In this document: piece after piece, positions 11,631-20,989 of the stretch
How positions within the stretch are numbered: the first letter of the stretch is position 1
Layout: each line of letters opens with the position of its first letter
NCBI GenBank assembly: GCA_035771175.1
Contig: CM069597.1
Span: 10,575,001 to 10,639,000, forward strand
Origin: Paratinospora sagittata
Taxonomy: Eukaryota; Streptophyta; Magnoliopsida; Ranunculales; Menispermaceae
Direction: 5' to 3'
Length of the DNA: 64,000 bases
The notes under the pieces: generated by a model
Database searches by the model: none
What the model saw: the letters and a program-made list of their open reading frames with translations, nothing else
Told to the model about the DNA's origin: nothing
Made by a program: the position numbers and the translations under genes

Positions 11631-13080
11631 TTGCCTTTTAAATTGAATGAAGATATCAATCCAACCAAGGCTATACATCCAGGAATGTCTCCTTATGAAT
11701 TATCTCTTGCTCGACAAGAGTGTGTAGAATTACTTGCCCAAGGTCTTATCGAACCTGCAGATTCTGATTGGGCATGCCAGACATTCTATGTCAACAAAAG
11801 AGCTGAACAAAGACGCGGTAAGAAAAGGCTTGTTATTAATTATAAGCCTCTGAACACTTTCTTACGTGATGATAAATTTGCCATTACCAAAGATATCATC
11901 ACAGCTCACTCTCCTTGTCGGATCCACTATCTACAACAAGTTTGACCTCAAAGCAGGATTTTGGCAACTTGTTGTTCATCTTGATGATCGTCCCAAAACA
12001 ACATTCTGCATTCCCAATGCACATTGCCAATGGATGGTTATGCCCTTTGGCCTCAAGGTTGCTCCATTGTTATTTCAGAAAGCAATGACAAAGATCTATG
12101 CCTCGTTACTCTCAACAGAATTGATCTATATTAATGATATTCTTTTATTCTCCAAGAATGATACAGATCATCAACAACTTCTTCACCAATTCCTTGATAT
12201 TACTGAAGCTGCCGGTATTATGCTCTCTGAAAAGAAAAGCATTCTCAATACTACTGAGATTGATTTTCTAGGTATGAAATTTTATAATGGAGTTTATCAA
12301 CTTGGTTCGCATATTGCTATAGAATTGTTGCAATTTCTAGATTCTCATTTCACCACACAACAGTTACAACAGTTTCTCGGCATTGTTAACTATATGTGTT
12401 CCTTCTTGCCACGAGTATCTCAGTATACTTCGGTCTTATCATCACTTCTGAAGAAGAAACCTCCTCATTGGCAAGATATCCAAACTCAAGTTGTAAAGCA
12501 TCTAAAGGACGCCTGTCAGAACCCTCCACCTTTGGTTCTTCCTACTACAGGCTCTCTCATCTTACAGACTGATGCCTCCGACTCCTACTGGGGAGCCGTT
12601 CTCCTCGAAAAAGCGGGAACAAGTTTAAATATTTGTGGCTATCAGAGTGGTGCTTTCTCAGCAGCTGAACTTCATTACCACATCTCTATCAAAGAGATTC
12701 TTGCTGTTAAATTTGGTATTCAGAAGTTTGCCTTCTTCCTTCGTCCAGCACAATTTGAAATCCAAATGGATAACTCATCCTTTCCAAAGATGCTGGAATT
12801 CAAGAACAAAATGGTGCCATCTGCGCAACTCTTACCCCTACAGGAATGGTTCACACAATACAACTTTACTGTTAAACATATTCCAGACCAGAAGAATGTC
12901 TTAGCAGATTTCTCAACCCGACCTATCCAAAAGTCTAAAGCCCAAGTTTCATTACTCACGGGTTTGTTCTCACTCCTTCTGTTGTTACAGCCCAAGATTG
13001 TCACAACGCCAAAACCAATTCAGTTACACCATCCTTTTTGGGTCCATTCCTCTTATTTGTGCAACCACTGTGCCTCGTGA
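11631..13080 (+). pseudogene. Pararetrovirus reverse transcriptase and RNase H
   Basis: Two overlapping frames (11631-11945 and 11866-13080). The RT holds the MPFGL segment, and the catalytic box at about 12127-12144 reads YINDIL instead of the canonical YIDDIL: the first of the two catalytic aspartates is asparagine. The RNase H begins near 12560 with TDAS (first Asp at 12571-12573) and later has an AADF-type end reading LADFSTRP. The lost aspartate and the frame break make the enzyme inactive. The pattern matches Caulimoviridae more than Ty3/gypsy because no integrase follows. Confidence 0.85.
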
Positions 13081-13512
13081 CAGTTCAGAGCCCAAGACGG
13101 CCCATGAAGTAAACCAATTGGCCCGATCCAAGATGTTTTATTATGCCCACAGGCATATCATGGAATTTCCAGAAAAGATCCACAATGGCAATCCCTTCTC
13201 GCAAACACATCCGTATTTGTTCATTATACATCTACGTACCATTCTCACTGAGAATTTATACTGGTATATCTGGTGTGTTTCATGTTTATACAAGATAGCC
13301 ATTGCCTTCCTCCCAAGGCCACTGCTACAGAAGATTCAAGACACTGAACCTTCTTGAATCAAGACCCTGAACCTTCTCGAATCAAGGACTGTCTATAATT
13401 ATTTGCTCCACTATCAACATGGATTCACGAGATTAATCAAATCCGACAAAATCCTTCTCTGAAAACATCTATATATATCTGCCATCAGCTATATTCTGGT
13501 TCAGAACATGGG
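13081..13512 (+). other. Pararetrovirus post-RNase H stretch
   Basis: Short open pieces, for example 12998-13357, continue the polyprotein region in other frames with several stops. No domain is recognised. Confidence 0.4.
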
Positions 13513-13941
13513 TTGATCTCAGAACACTACATTCAAAGATTCCAGTCCTACTCAATTCGCCTCTCAGATTCTATCCTATCTGGTCTTTGCAGTTTTCTCA
13601 ACGATATTAATGATCAACCAGATAATCAGCCTCGACCTTTCATCAGAGGTCCCCGAGAATTCATTCCTGAAGAGCATCTCTCTTCCCTGATAGAATCCTT
13701 GGCTCCGTATAGTCCTCCTTCTCCAACTCAGCACAAGGACAATACTCCCCTCACTACTGAAGAACTAATCGCTGAGTATGAACTCAACTATGCAGCAGCA
13801 GCTGATCTAGCCGCTGAGATTAATCGTAGTGGTGTTCTAGTACCAGAACCTGGTCCGTCTCTACCACCTCCAGAATACTACCAGGATTCCCAAGACCCTT
13901 GGGAGACACTATCTCCTCCTCTTGATGAGGAAGCCGCATAG
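13513..13941 (+). CDS. Unrecognised acidic ORF downstream of RT-RNase H
   Basis: A 142-codon open frame within the pararetrovirus copy. The protein is acidic and proline-rich in its second half (PPSPTQ, then LAAEINRSG and PPLDEEAA near the end), without membrane segments or a known motif. Its place after the RT-RNase H suggests either the C-terminal end of the polyprotein or a separate small ORF, as some genera have there. Function is unknown. Confidence 0.45.
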   Translation: MISEHYIQRFQSYSIRLSDSILSGLCSFLNDINDQPDNQPRPFIRGPREFIPEEHLSSLIESLAPYSPPSPTQHKDNTPLTTEELIAEYELNYAAAADLAAEINRSGVLVPEPGPSLPPPEYYQDSQDPWETLSPPLDEEAA

Positions 13942-14560
13942 AATTTATACCCGTCGCACTCTCCGACGAACTGATAGAGGTCTTTCACACCTCATTCCAG
14001 GGTATTCCTATCCTCACCTTCGTCTCAGTGTTATGTACAGATATTTGTTTAGCCATCATCGTCATCTTCCTCATTTGCAAGTTCATACAGAACTTCCTGC
14101 AGTTTGTCCGTGTCTACATTGTCGCGTATATCATGATTCATTTACCGTCTCACGATATCCTCCTTCGGCCACGTCTTCTCCAGTAATGCTTACCTCTGCA
14201 TCTGTGTCGTCAGCCATGTCTCCTCCAACATAGTATGCGTCTTCATCAGCATCTGCATCAATTGTACATTGATCGTCCAACGTGACAGTGTTAACCTTCT
14301 CCTTCGTCGGCCACAGTGAAGATTCAACCTTATCTTCAGCAATGCTTTCTGACCCAGCATCACGTGTTTTTGACCCTAATGACTTATCACCTGTCCATCT
14401 GTCCAGCTCATCAAATGCCTTCCTATCTTCACCCAGACCGTCGGCACAGATAAGTCCAAGCACGTTCACTCTGTCATTATCTACTTTAAAAAAAGCCAGA
14501 GCATCTTGTCAGACACAATACTATTCATCTACAAGAAATGACAAGGTCATATTCATCTTT
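13942..14560 (+). other. Pararetrovirus intergenic stretch
   Basis: No convincing gene. Short overlapping ORFs on both strands (13922-14233, 14282-14563 and 14131-14469 minus) are serine- or aspartate-rich and look like chance reading of C/T-rich sequence. Two loosely similar segments, starting CCTTCGGCCAC near 14161 and CCTTCGTCGGCCAC near 14301, hint at an old duplication. Confidence 0.4.
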
Positions 14561-14729
14561 TGACTAATGACATCACTGTTCACAAAAGTCGACAAACTCT
14601 ACTCATTAGTACGCTTCTCTTTATGTCAGTGCTCATCCACTAGCTGTCCACTATGGATTCCAAAGCGTTTGAAGTCCGCGGATTTGAAGCATCTTGAAGT
14701 TCGACCACTTGATCATTCATCTATAAATA
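14561..14729 (+). promoter_or_regulatory. Putative pararetrovirus promoter
   Basis: TATAAATA at 14722-14729 lies downstream of the coding region, where the circular caulimovirid genome carries its pregenomic promoter. Two TGAC motifs 8 bp apart (14561-14575) about 150 bp upstream resemble an as-1-like element. A leader-like region follows. The assignment rests on position and sequence. Confidence 0.5.
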
Positions 14730-14899
14730 CCAAGCACTCTCCAGCATTGAGGGCAAGCTTCAGCCAACTCTTCTATCGAGTCTTGCACCCTTCTATGAAG
14801 AATCTATGTTTTCTTCTACGCTTTCTTCAAGTTGTCCATGAGTCTCTTGTGTTTCCTTAAGTTTGTATTTACAGTTGTGTATGTTTGTCTTATGTACTT

Positions 14900-15241
14900 A
14901 CATCTTGAGTTTCTAGAATGTATTTTGTATGATTGCCTAGGTGTTCACATGACTGGGTCCCTAAGGGTTTTTTGGTGTTTTGAACTCCTCAGTGAAGTCA
15001 AATTTTGGAAACGAGATTGGTTGATTATGTTTCCATTCAATTTAGCTAAAATATGTTTATATCGTTGTTGTACGTGTTCAACCTCATCAAAGATCTGTTT
15101 TCGCTCATTCTAGATACATTTTATAACATTTCAAACATAACGTATGTTAGCATGAGTCCATTTCAATAAGATGTGTAAAATTATGAAAATACCCCTAAGG
15201 GTAAATTAAGTAAATACCCATGAAATTTTTGGGGTATTACA
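14900..15241 (-). mobile_element. Gypsy LTR fragment, 5' end
   Basis: On the minus strand this starts TGTAATACCCC, a common start of chromovirus LTRs, followed by AT-rich U3-like sequence. It is truncated on the pararetrovirus side. It is not the partner of the LTR at 4301-6857, which starts differently. Confidence 0.55.
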
Positions 15242-15434
15242 ACAAGCCTTAATCATTCTATAATATTAATAATATCAGCAGTTTGATTGAACTTGGATAA
15301 GCACAGTCTTCAACGCAATCACGACATAAAATTCTCTTGATAATCTTCTTCATTCATCATCATATGAAGTATAGGAATGTGGTTTGTAATTATCAAAATA
15401 TCTCTCACGCGTCATGAGGGTTATTGTGATAACA
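15242..15434 (-). mobile_element. Copia LTR 5'-end fragment
   Basis: The minus-strand start TGTTATCAC, followed by a TTACAAACCACATTC-like segment, matches the start of the SIRE-like LTR ending at 44733. Only about 190 bp remain. Confidence 0.6.
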
Positions 15435-16308
15435 CTTTAAGTTGTAGGATCTTGCTCTTGAGATTGCTCAAAACTTGCATATCATAAATTTAAAAATGAG
15501 CATAATCCTTCAATGATTTTGAAAAAGTTTTCAATGATTTCAATTGTGTTTAAATCTTCATTGAAAATGATTTCAAGTGTTTTCAAATCTTTGATTTGAT
15601 ATTCAAAAGTGTTTGAAATGATTTAGATAAGTTTGTGCGTTGATTTTTGAAAGAAAAGTCCAAGTTTGGTATTAAGTGTTAGACTAGCACGCTCCTAGTG
15701 TTGCCAAGTCACTTAAGTTGTTTGTCATGGCCACTAGAGCGCTCCCGGTTGGAGCATCGCGCGCTGTGTGCCTAGAAAATACCGATATCTAGAATTCAAT
15801 AGTGAAGCACGCTCCTCTAAGACATGGTCGAAACATCCTTCTAGGTCTACTTCCAGAAGCGCGCTCCTATCTAAGCAACTGAGAAGTGTTCTTCGTGCAC
15901 CAGCGCCCTCTTACCTATAGCAGCGAGTTGTTGTCTAGGTGTCAGGAATGCTATCTTTTCAACGCAACGAAAATGTTGTTTGGCACAAGCTTTCCTCTTT
16001 GAATAACAATACTTTTGATCAAATTTTTGCACAAGTTTTTGCCCCATCTATTTTGGTGAAAGAATCAAAACGTTGAGCTTTGAATTTTGAACTCAAATCA
16101 TGTAGCATTATATTATGTAAAATGTTTTGAATCGATATATATGTGTTATGAATGTTTTAATGATTCCTGAAATCAATTTGAGCATAAGTCTAGTTGGGTT
16201 AGCAATGGGTGTATCTACTAGTTGAGATTTTCTTTGGGAAGTCTTGTAAGTCTAGAGGTGATCCCTAGTTGCGGACGTGGTAGAGGATTTTATGGCTTGT
16301 GTAGATAG
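15435..16308 (+). mobile_element. Gypsy LTR, left part
   Basis: The part near 16195-16308 matches, in the opposite orientation, sequence of the gypsy LTR around 4861-4980, and the match continues at 19109 after the solo Copia LTR. GC-rich motifs at 15686-15912 (for example GAGCGCTCC and AAGCGCGCTCCT) interrupt AT-rich DNA. The start of the LTR is not clear. No coding region. Confidence 0.55.
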
Positions 16309-16904
16309 TGTTAACCTAAGCGGTTCATCATTAAGCACGTCCCTAAGTATACTTGATGAAGTATATTTTGATGATCACAAACGGAATCTCTTTTGGTGCT
16401 AACGAGTGTTTATCAAGAACTTATCTCAACACCTCAAGAAAGTAAAAAGTCAAAGATTGATTTGATCAAGGAATTCAAGATCATATCAGACGATCAAGAT
16501 CGTTTCAACCAAAGAACCTCAAAGATCATATCATGATATCAAGATCACACCACTCGAACGGTTCGATCAAGCGTCAATTCTACGTCTTTCAATCAATGTT
16601 CAAGACATTCAACTCTAGCGCGAAGTCCACATTAAAGATCTCATAATAAAGAGTTGGATTTAAAAATTATGAGAAACATGAGAAATACACATTATTTAAG
16701 GTATATCTTTCTCTAATCGATATTGCTCAAACGTTTTTCAAAATCACCCACAAATCACTTGCATACTTGCATGTTTTGATCGTACACTTTATGGTATTTC
16801 AAATAATTTAATTTTATTTGTTTAATTTGAAATTTACCAAGTTTTTATTCGCATTTTTAATCCGAGTCAAAACTATTTTTAAACAGTCTTTCAAAACGCT
16901 AATG

Positions 16905-17560
16905 ATTTAGTAGCGCTCTCCTAAACTTCATAAGCCAGGACGCTGATGATTCATTAGGGCACTAATAGCATTCAAGGTTGAATTGAATTGATTAATCAGG
17001 ACGCTTACTTATAAGTAGCAGCCTCCCTTTAGTCAACCTCTGAAGTTGTCAAGACACTGACTCAACATCAACTTACTAAAAGATTTCTAAGTTCTTCCAA
17101 GAATCTATCTTTGAGCACGCTAATAGTTATAAGTTGGATGAACTATCAGGACGCTACCTGGATAGGAGCGCCCTCATCTTTGAGAACCAACTTAATAACT
17201 TTCAGGACGTTGACTGTCCTTCAACGCACTTAGTTTTATTTTCATATATTTTGAAATGTCAGGATGCTTACATAGTTGTAGCGCCCTTGTGTTTTATGTT
17301 TTAAAAGGTAGGACGCTTACTCGAAAAGTAGTGCCCTCATGCCCTTAATTGTTTTAAAACATAGCAGGACGCTAACTATGTGTTAGCGCCCTCAGGGTTA
17401 AGTCACTTATGTCACAAAGAAAGTTAGGACGCTTACAAGTTAGTAGCGCCCTCACTTCATTATTCAGCAAGACACTTATACATAATGAGTGCCCTCAAGG
17501 AACAAAACGACAAAATTGATATTATGCGTCAGGACGCTGATTACGGAATTAGGACACTAA
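16905..17560 (+). repeat. U3 array of AGGACGCT / AGCGCCCT hairpins
   Basis: About ten units spaced some 55-65 bp apart, each an AGGACGCT-type half followed by an AGCGCCCTCA-type half. The two halves pair: CGCTAAC (17370-17376) with GTTAGCG (17382-17388) is perfect, and others carry a bulge or wobble. The array sits upstream of the TATA-like box at 17834. A reversed relative occurs at 43900-44275. Confidence 0.75.
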
Positions 17561-17833
17561 TTCAACAACCGCCACTGTTCTAACAAATACACTATATCAG
17601 TCTACTTTTTCAGAATAGATCTTTGCACAAAGTCTTTTTCAGATTTATCAGAGATCTTCTCTGATGCATGAATCAAGTCTTCTAAAACTTTCCTTATTCA
17701 TGTAATCTGAAAAAAACCAGAATGTTAGTGAGAATTGCAGTTTCCATTTTCATATAACATTCTAGTTGTTGTGTGTAAAACATTCACATTGTATTTGAAC
17801 TTCAAATGTCTAACGGCTACCAGTTACTAAGTC

Positions 17834-17840
17834 TATAAAT
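17834..17840 (+). promoter_or_regulatory. Putative TATA box of solo Copia LTR
   Basis: TATAAAT about 270 bp downstream of the GC-rich array and 1.5 kb after the LTR start. Assigned by sequence and position. Confidence 0.5.
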
Positions 17841-18499
17841 ACAAATACTTTGAATCAAACAACTTGCCAATATTTTGTATTGTGCCAAAAGCGTTTTGAA
17901 AGTTAGTCGATGTTTAATCATTCGAAATGTTTTCAAATGTTCTAAGTGTACTTAGTCAATAGATTTTCATATTGAGCTTCAATTATATTATATCTTTGAA
18001 AATCTATTTTAAACTGGTTTTTACTCAAATTCTCAGCATTGATCTATACTTAATATCAATCTTGCTGAAGAAAGAATTTGAGAAATAGTTCGAGATATAC
18101 AATTGTACTTGATTTCATATCTTAAGTACTATATCGAATTATATCAGCAGTTGGGTCCACTACTGAATACTGAACCAGAAGTTTTCATACTTATATTATA
18201 TATCTATTTTGAAAACCTTCTGTGTTTAAGCATCTACACTGGTCCTGCATTTTCTACATCAATGTTTATTTGGTATCATTATGTTTTCGAAGAAGCACTT
18301 AATTGATTTACATATCATTCACACTTTTCGAAACCTGCACTTGAGCAATACCGAACATTGAAAGGTAAAAGACTGTAAGTGTATGTCTCTTAGCATTACG
18401 TATTCAAATTTCCATCTTTGTAATGCTATGAATATGAGTTTAATTGTAAAGTGTTCTACTCAGTTAGAACCATCATTTTTAGTGTTGTAGTGCTGGTGT

Positions 18500-18929
18500 G
18501 TTTCTGGATAGAAACAGCCAGGTCAAGTGAATGTAGTTCACTTAATGATTTCGAGGTTGAAATCATGTTAAGGTAAATCCTCACCTGTAAGTAGGAAACC
18601 GGTTAATCTTAATCCCGTAAAAGGATAGGTTTGTCCTTAACCTGTAAAATGATAGGTTATCTCTTAACTTGTAACAGAGAAACCGATTCGTCTTTATTCC
18701 GCAAAAGGAAACTGGTTCTTCCTTATCCCTCAAAAGGAAAACGGATCTTCCTTATCCCGTAAAAGGAACATGAGTATTTTTTAATCCCAGAAAAAGGAAA
18801 ATGGTTCATCCTTAGCCCGCAAAAGGATAGGTTTGCCTTGAACCTGTAAAAGGGCATGTATAACTGTTTGGTTCTCACCCGTAAGAGAATTAGTTAGTGG
18901 ATTAAGAAAATCCTAATCGGGAGATTAGG
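18500..18929 (+). repeat. Run of about 15 consecutive hairpins near LTR 3' end
   Basis: Perfect inverted repeats include GTTTCT/AGAAAC (18500), AAGTGAA/TTCACTT (18525/18537), ATGATTTC/GAAATCAT (18545/18559), TTCCTT/AAGGAA (18719/18734 and 18748/18763), ATCCTT/AAGGAT (18808/18823), TTCTC/GAGAA (18872/18885) and CCTAATC/GATTAGG (18912/18923). Most loops from 18578 on are close to ATCCCGTAA or ACCCGTAA. Several further units are degenerate or use wobble pairs. Confidence 0.75.
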
Positions 18930-19108
18930 TAGTGGACGTAGGCTTGGCCGCACCACTATAAATTCTAGTGTGCTTTAAGTTATGCATTTTACTTTATGGT
19001 TAAGTATGTGCATTTGTTTCTAATGTACCAATGTATATCACTAAGTCATTGGAAAAGTTTATAATTGGCCATCACACCCAATTCACCCCCTTCTTGGGTG
19101 GACCAACA

Positions 19109-19944
19109 GATAGGATCGCCTAGACATGGTACTTGTCATAGTGGGCTGATCCTATTAGCTATATAACCCCAGGAATCTTATTGGAATACGAGTATGTTTG
19201 GTCAGATCGGGCACTGAGTGTCATAGTGGGCTGATCCTATTAGCTATATAACCCCAGGAATCTTATTGGAATACGAGTATGTTTGGTCTGATCGGGCACT
19301 GAGTGTCGTGAACCCAAGCCTATGATTGCCCGTACTCAAGAGATGTCTAGGATTGTATTGGCATGTTTGAAAAACTGATATGCATTGTTTTGGATAATGA
19401 CATGATGCATTATATTTGGCATGTACGTAATCTTGTATATCACCATGTTATTTAAAATTCTTTGATGGTCTTGTCTTGTTTTATCTAAATGCGTGTATAT
19501 TGCCACTTGTAGAAAACATTCACTGAGCTTGTTGTAGCTCACTCCTCATTCTTATCATTTTAGGTTCAGATAGGAAGGGGAAGGGGAAGGGGAAGGGGAA
19601 GGAGCGCTTCCCGTATTTTTGGTGATGTAGGTGTTTGTACATTTTTGTATTTAGGTAAATATGTACTTAATAACACCTATTGTATATATATTTAACATAT
19701 AGATGGGTTGTATTTATGGTTAGGTATGTTTTGTATATTTTGGACTTATGGACTTTTATGGTTGTCATTTTTGAAAGATGTAATTATCTTAATGAATTGA
19801 TTATGTCCATATAGTTTGATGCTTGTATGAGATTTATGTTTATTAGGTTGTTTATATGAGGCTGACGGGACGCAGGGTGTATCGAGGGAGGATATACCCG
19901 GAGGTTCCGTGCCGGTCATGACGTACTGGTTGTGGGTCGTGACA
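19109..19944 (+). mobile_element. Gypsy LTR, right part
   Basis: The continuation of 15435-16308. It contains the chromovirus LTR block around 19500-19640, with TTGTTGTAGCTCACTCC and GGAAGGGGAAGGGG, which matches the minus-strand LTR at 4301-6857. It seems to end in GGGTCGTGACA at 19944. No coding region. Confidence 0.65.
19134..19303. repeat. 85-bp tandem duplication
   Basis: Two nearly identical 85-bp units, starting TGTCATAGTGGG at 19134 and 19219, lie inside the gypsy LTR. Confidence 0.9.
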
Positions 19945-20979
19945 CGCCCCTTAGATCTAGGCTCATTTAATTTATGGCCAATAAATCAAAAGCATTAAAC
20001 ATAAAGAATCATGAATAAACTTGAGAAATTGCATTAATAATGAATAAAACCCACAATCAATCCATCAAAATCAAACTAAGATCCATCTAATCTCTAGAGA
20101 ATAGAATTAGTTCATGGACATGATTACAAGAGATAAATTCAAAGAAGAAATCGTCAAGATAAATTATAAATGGAAGAAAAGTAAGAAAACCCTCTTTTCC
20201 TTCAAGAATTTATTTTCAACTCTCCTTCTTCAACCTCTTTTCTTGTTCTCCTCCTTATTCTCTACCCTCGACTACAAGAAAAGTTGCTACAAAATGACGT
20301 ATCTCCCTTCTAATCTAACCCTAAATGAGCTTATATACATAAGTGTGCAAAAATACTAAAAGCCCAAGAAAAACCCTCAAAAATCGCCAAAAAGTGCAAA
20401 AAACCCAAATCTGGGTTCGCGGTAGCCCTGCAGCGCTACACCGCTGATTTTTTATACATTTTGGGTGCTGCAACACTTCCCTAAGTGCTACAGTGCCCAG
20501 AGTGTTGCAAGCTCAAAAATTGCACTCATATGCCTTAGCCGATTTTTCCATTCTTTCTCCACTTTTTGTGCACTTCTCGCTCATGATCTTGGCCACTTTT
20601 CTTCATTGTTTGAGCCTCGTTTCACCACACTTTGAAGCTCTTATTCACCTACAAAACATCACACAAAAGCAAGCAAATCCATCATACTAATCAAATGCTA
20701 GAACTCAAAATGCAACCATGTACTAAAAATGCAACATGAAAATGACACTAATAATTTTTGAAAAAATTCCTAAAAATCATATTTATTTTCCTAAACTAAC
20801 CTAATGAATTTTATTCTTGAAAACAACTAAAACTAACCTATAAAACTCATAAAAACTCTAAAATGAACCTAAGACACAAAATATGCAAAATATGCGAAAA
20901 ATACCTAGAAATTGGGAAAATGCTTCTAAAAACCTAATAAAAATCCAACAAATTACTATGTATAAAACTCAACTTATCA
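19945..20979 (-). mobile_element. Tat/Athila-like LTR fragment
   Basis: The minus-strand start TGATAAGTTGAG resembles the starts of the LTRs at 42387, 61390 and 26184. The later part matches the LTR near 27001-27180. It is truncated at the junction near 19945. GC-rich motifs lie at 20418-20515, with a TATA-like box near 20335 on the minus strand. The open frames here are chance. Confidence 0.6.
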
Positions 20980-20989
20980 CCCATATCCG

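Larger units (their letters stand above)
9890..14900 (+). mobile_element. Endogenous pararetrovirus (Caulimoviridae-like), broken
   Basis: About 5 kb carrying coat-protein, zinc-knuckle, aspartic-protease, RT and RNase H regions in the order seen in Caulimoviridae, with no integrase and no LTRs, followed by a further ORF and a promoter-like region. A movement-protein region was not recognised, so the copy starts inside the coat region. Stops and frame changes break every domain. Both junctions are with gypsy sequence, and neither boundary is sharp. The genus cannot be assigned. It may be a fossil integration with no infectious potential. Confidence 0.82.
16309..19108 (+). mobile_element. Solo LTR, SIRE-like Ty1/copia, 2.8 kb
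   Basis: Starts TGTTAACC, ends GGACCAACA and is flanked by perfect GATAG duplications (16304-16308, 19109-19113). The end has the Copia signature (CAATTCACCCCC, TTCTTGGG). The flanks join into one gypsy LTR, confirming the insertion. It carries a U3 hairpin array, a TATA-like box at 17834-17840 and a long second hairpin array near its 3' end. Confidence 0.9.

Noticed and set aside
14131..14469. 112-codon acidic ORF on the minus strand
   Set aside because: Antisense to the pararetrovirus intergenic stretch; the acidic composition follows from C/T-rich sequence on the other strand.
16905..17560. Possible CRISPR-like array
   Set aside because: Spaced motifs look regular at first, but spacing varies, the repeats are imperfect hairpins and the context is a plant LTR with target duplications.
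18103..18306. 67-codon ORF in the solo LTR
   Set aside because: AT-rich, hydrophobic by chance and without any conserved segment; it lies in the LTR R region.
20114..20359. 81-codon ORF
   Set aside because: Lies antisense in a Tat-like LTR fragment; not conserved in the related LTRs.
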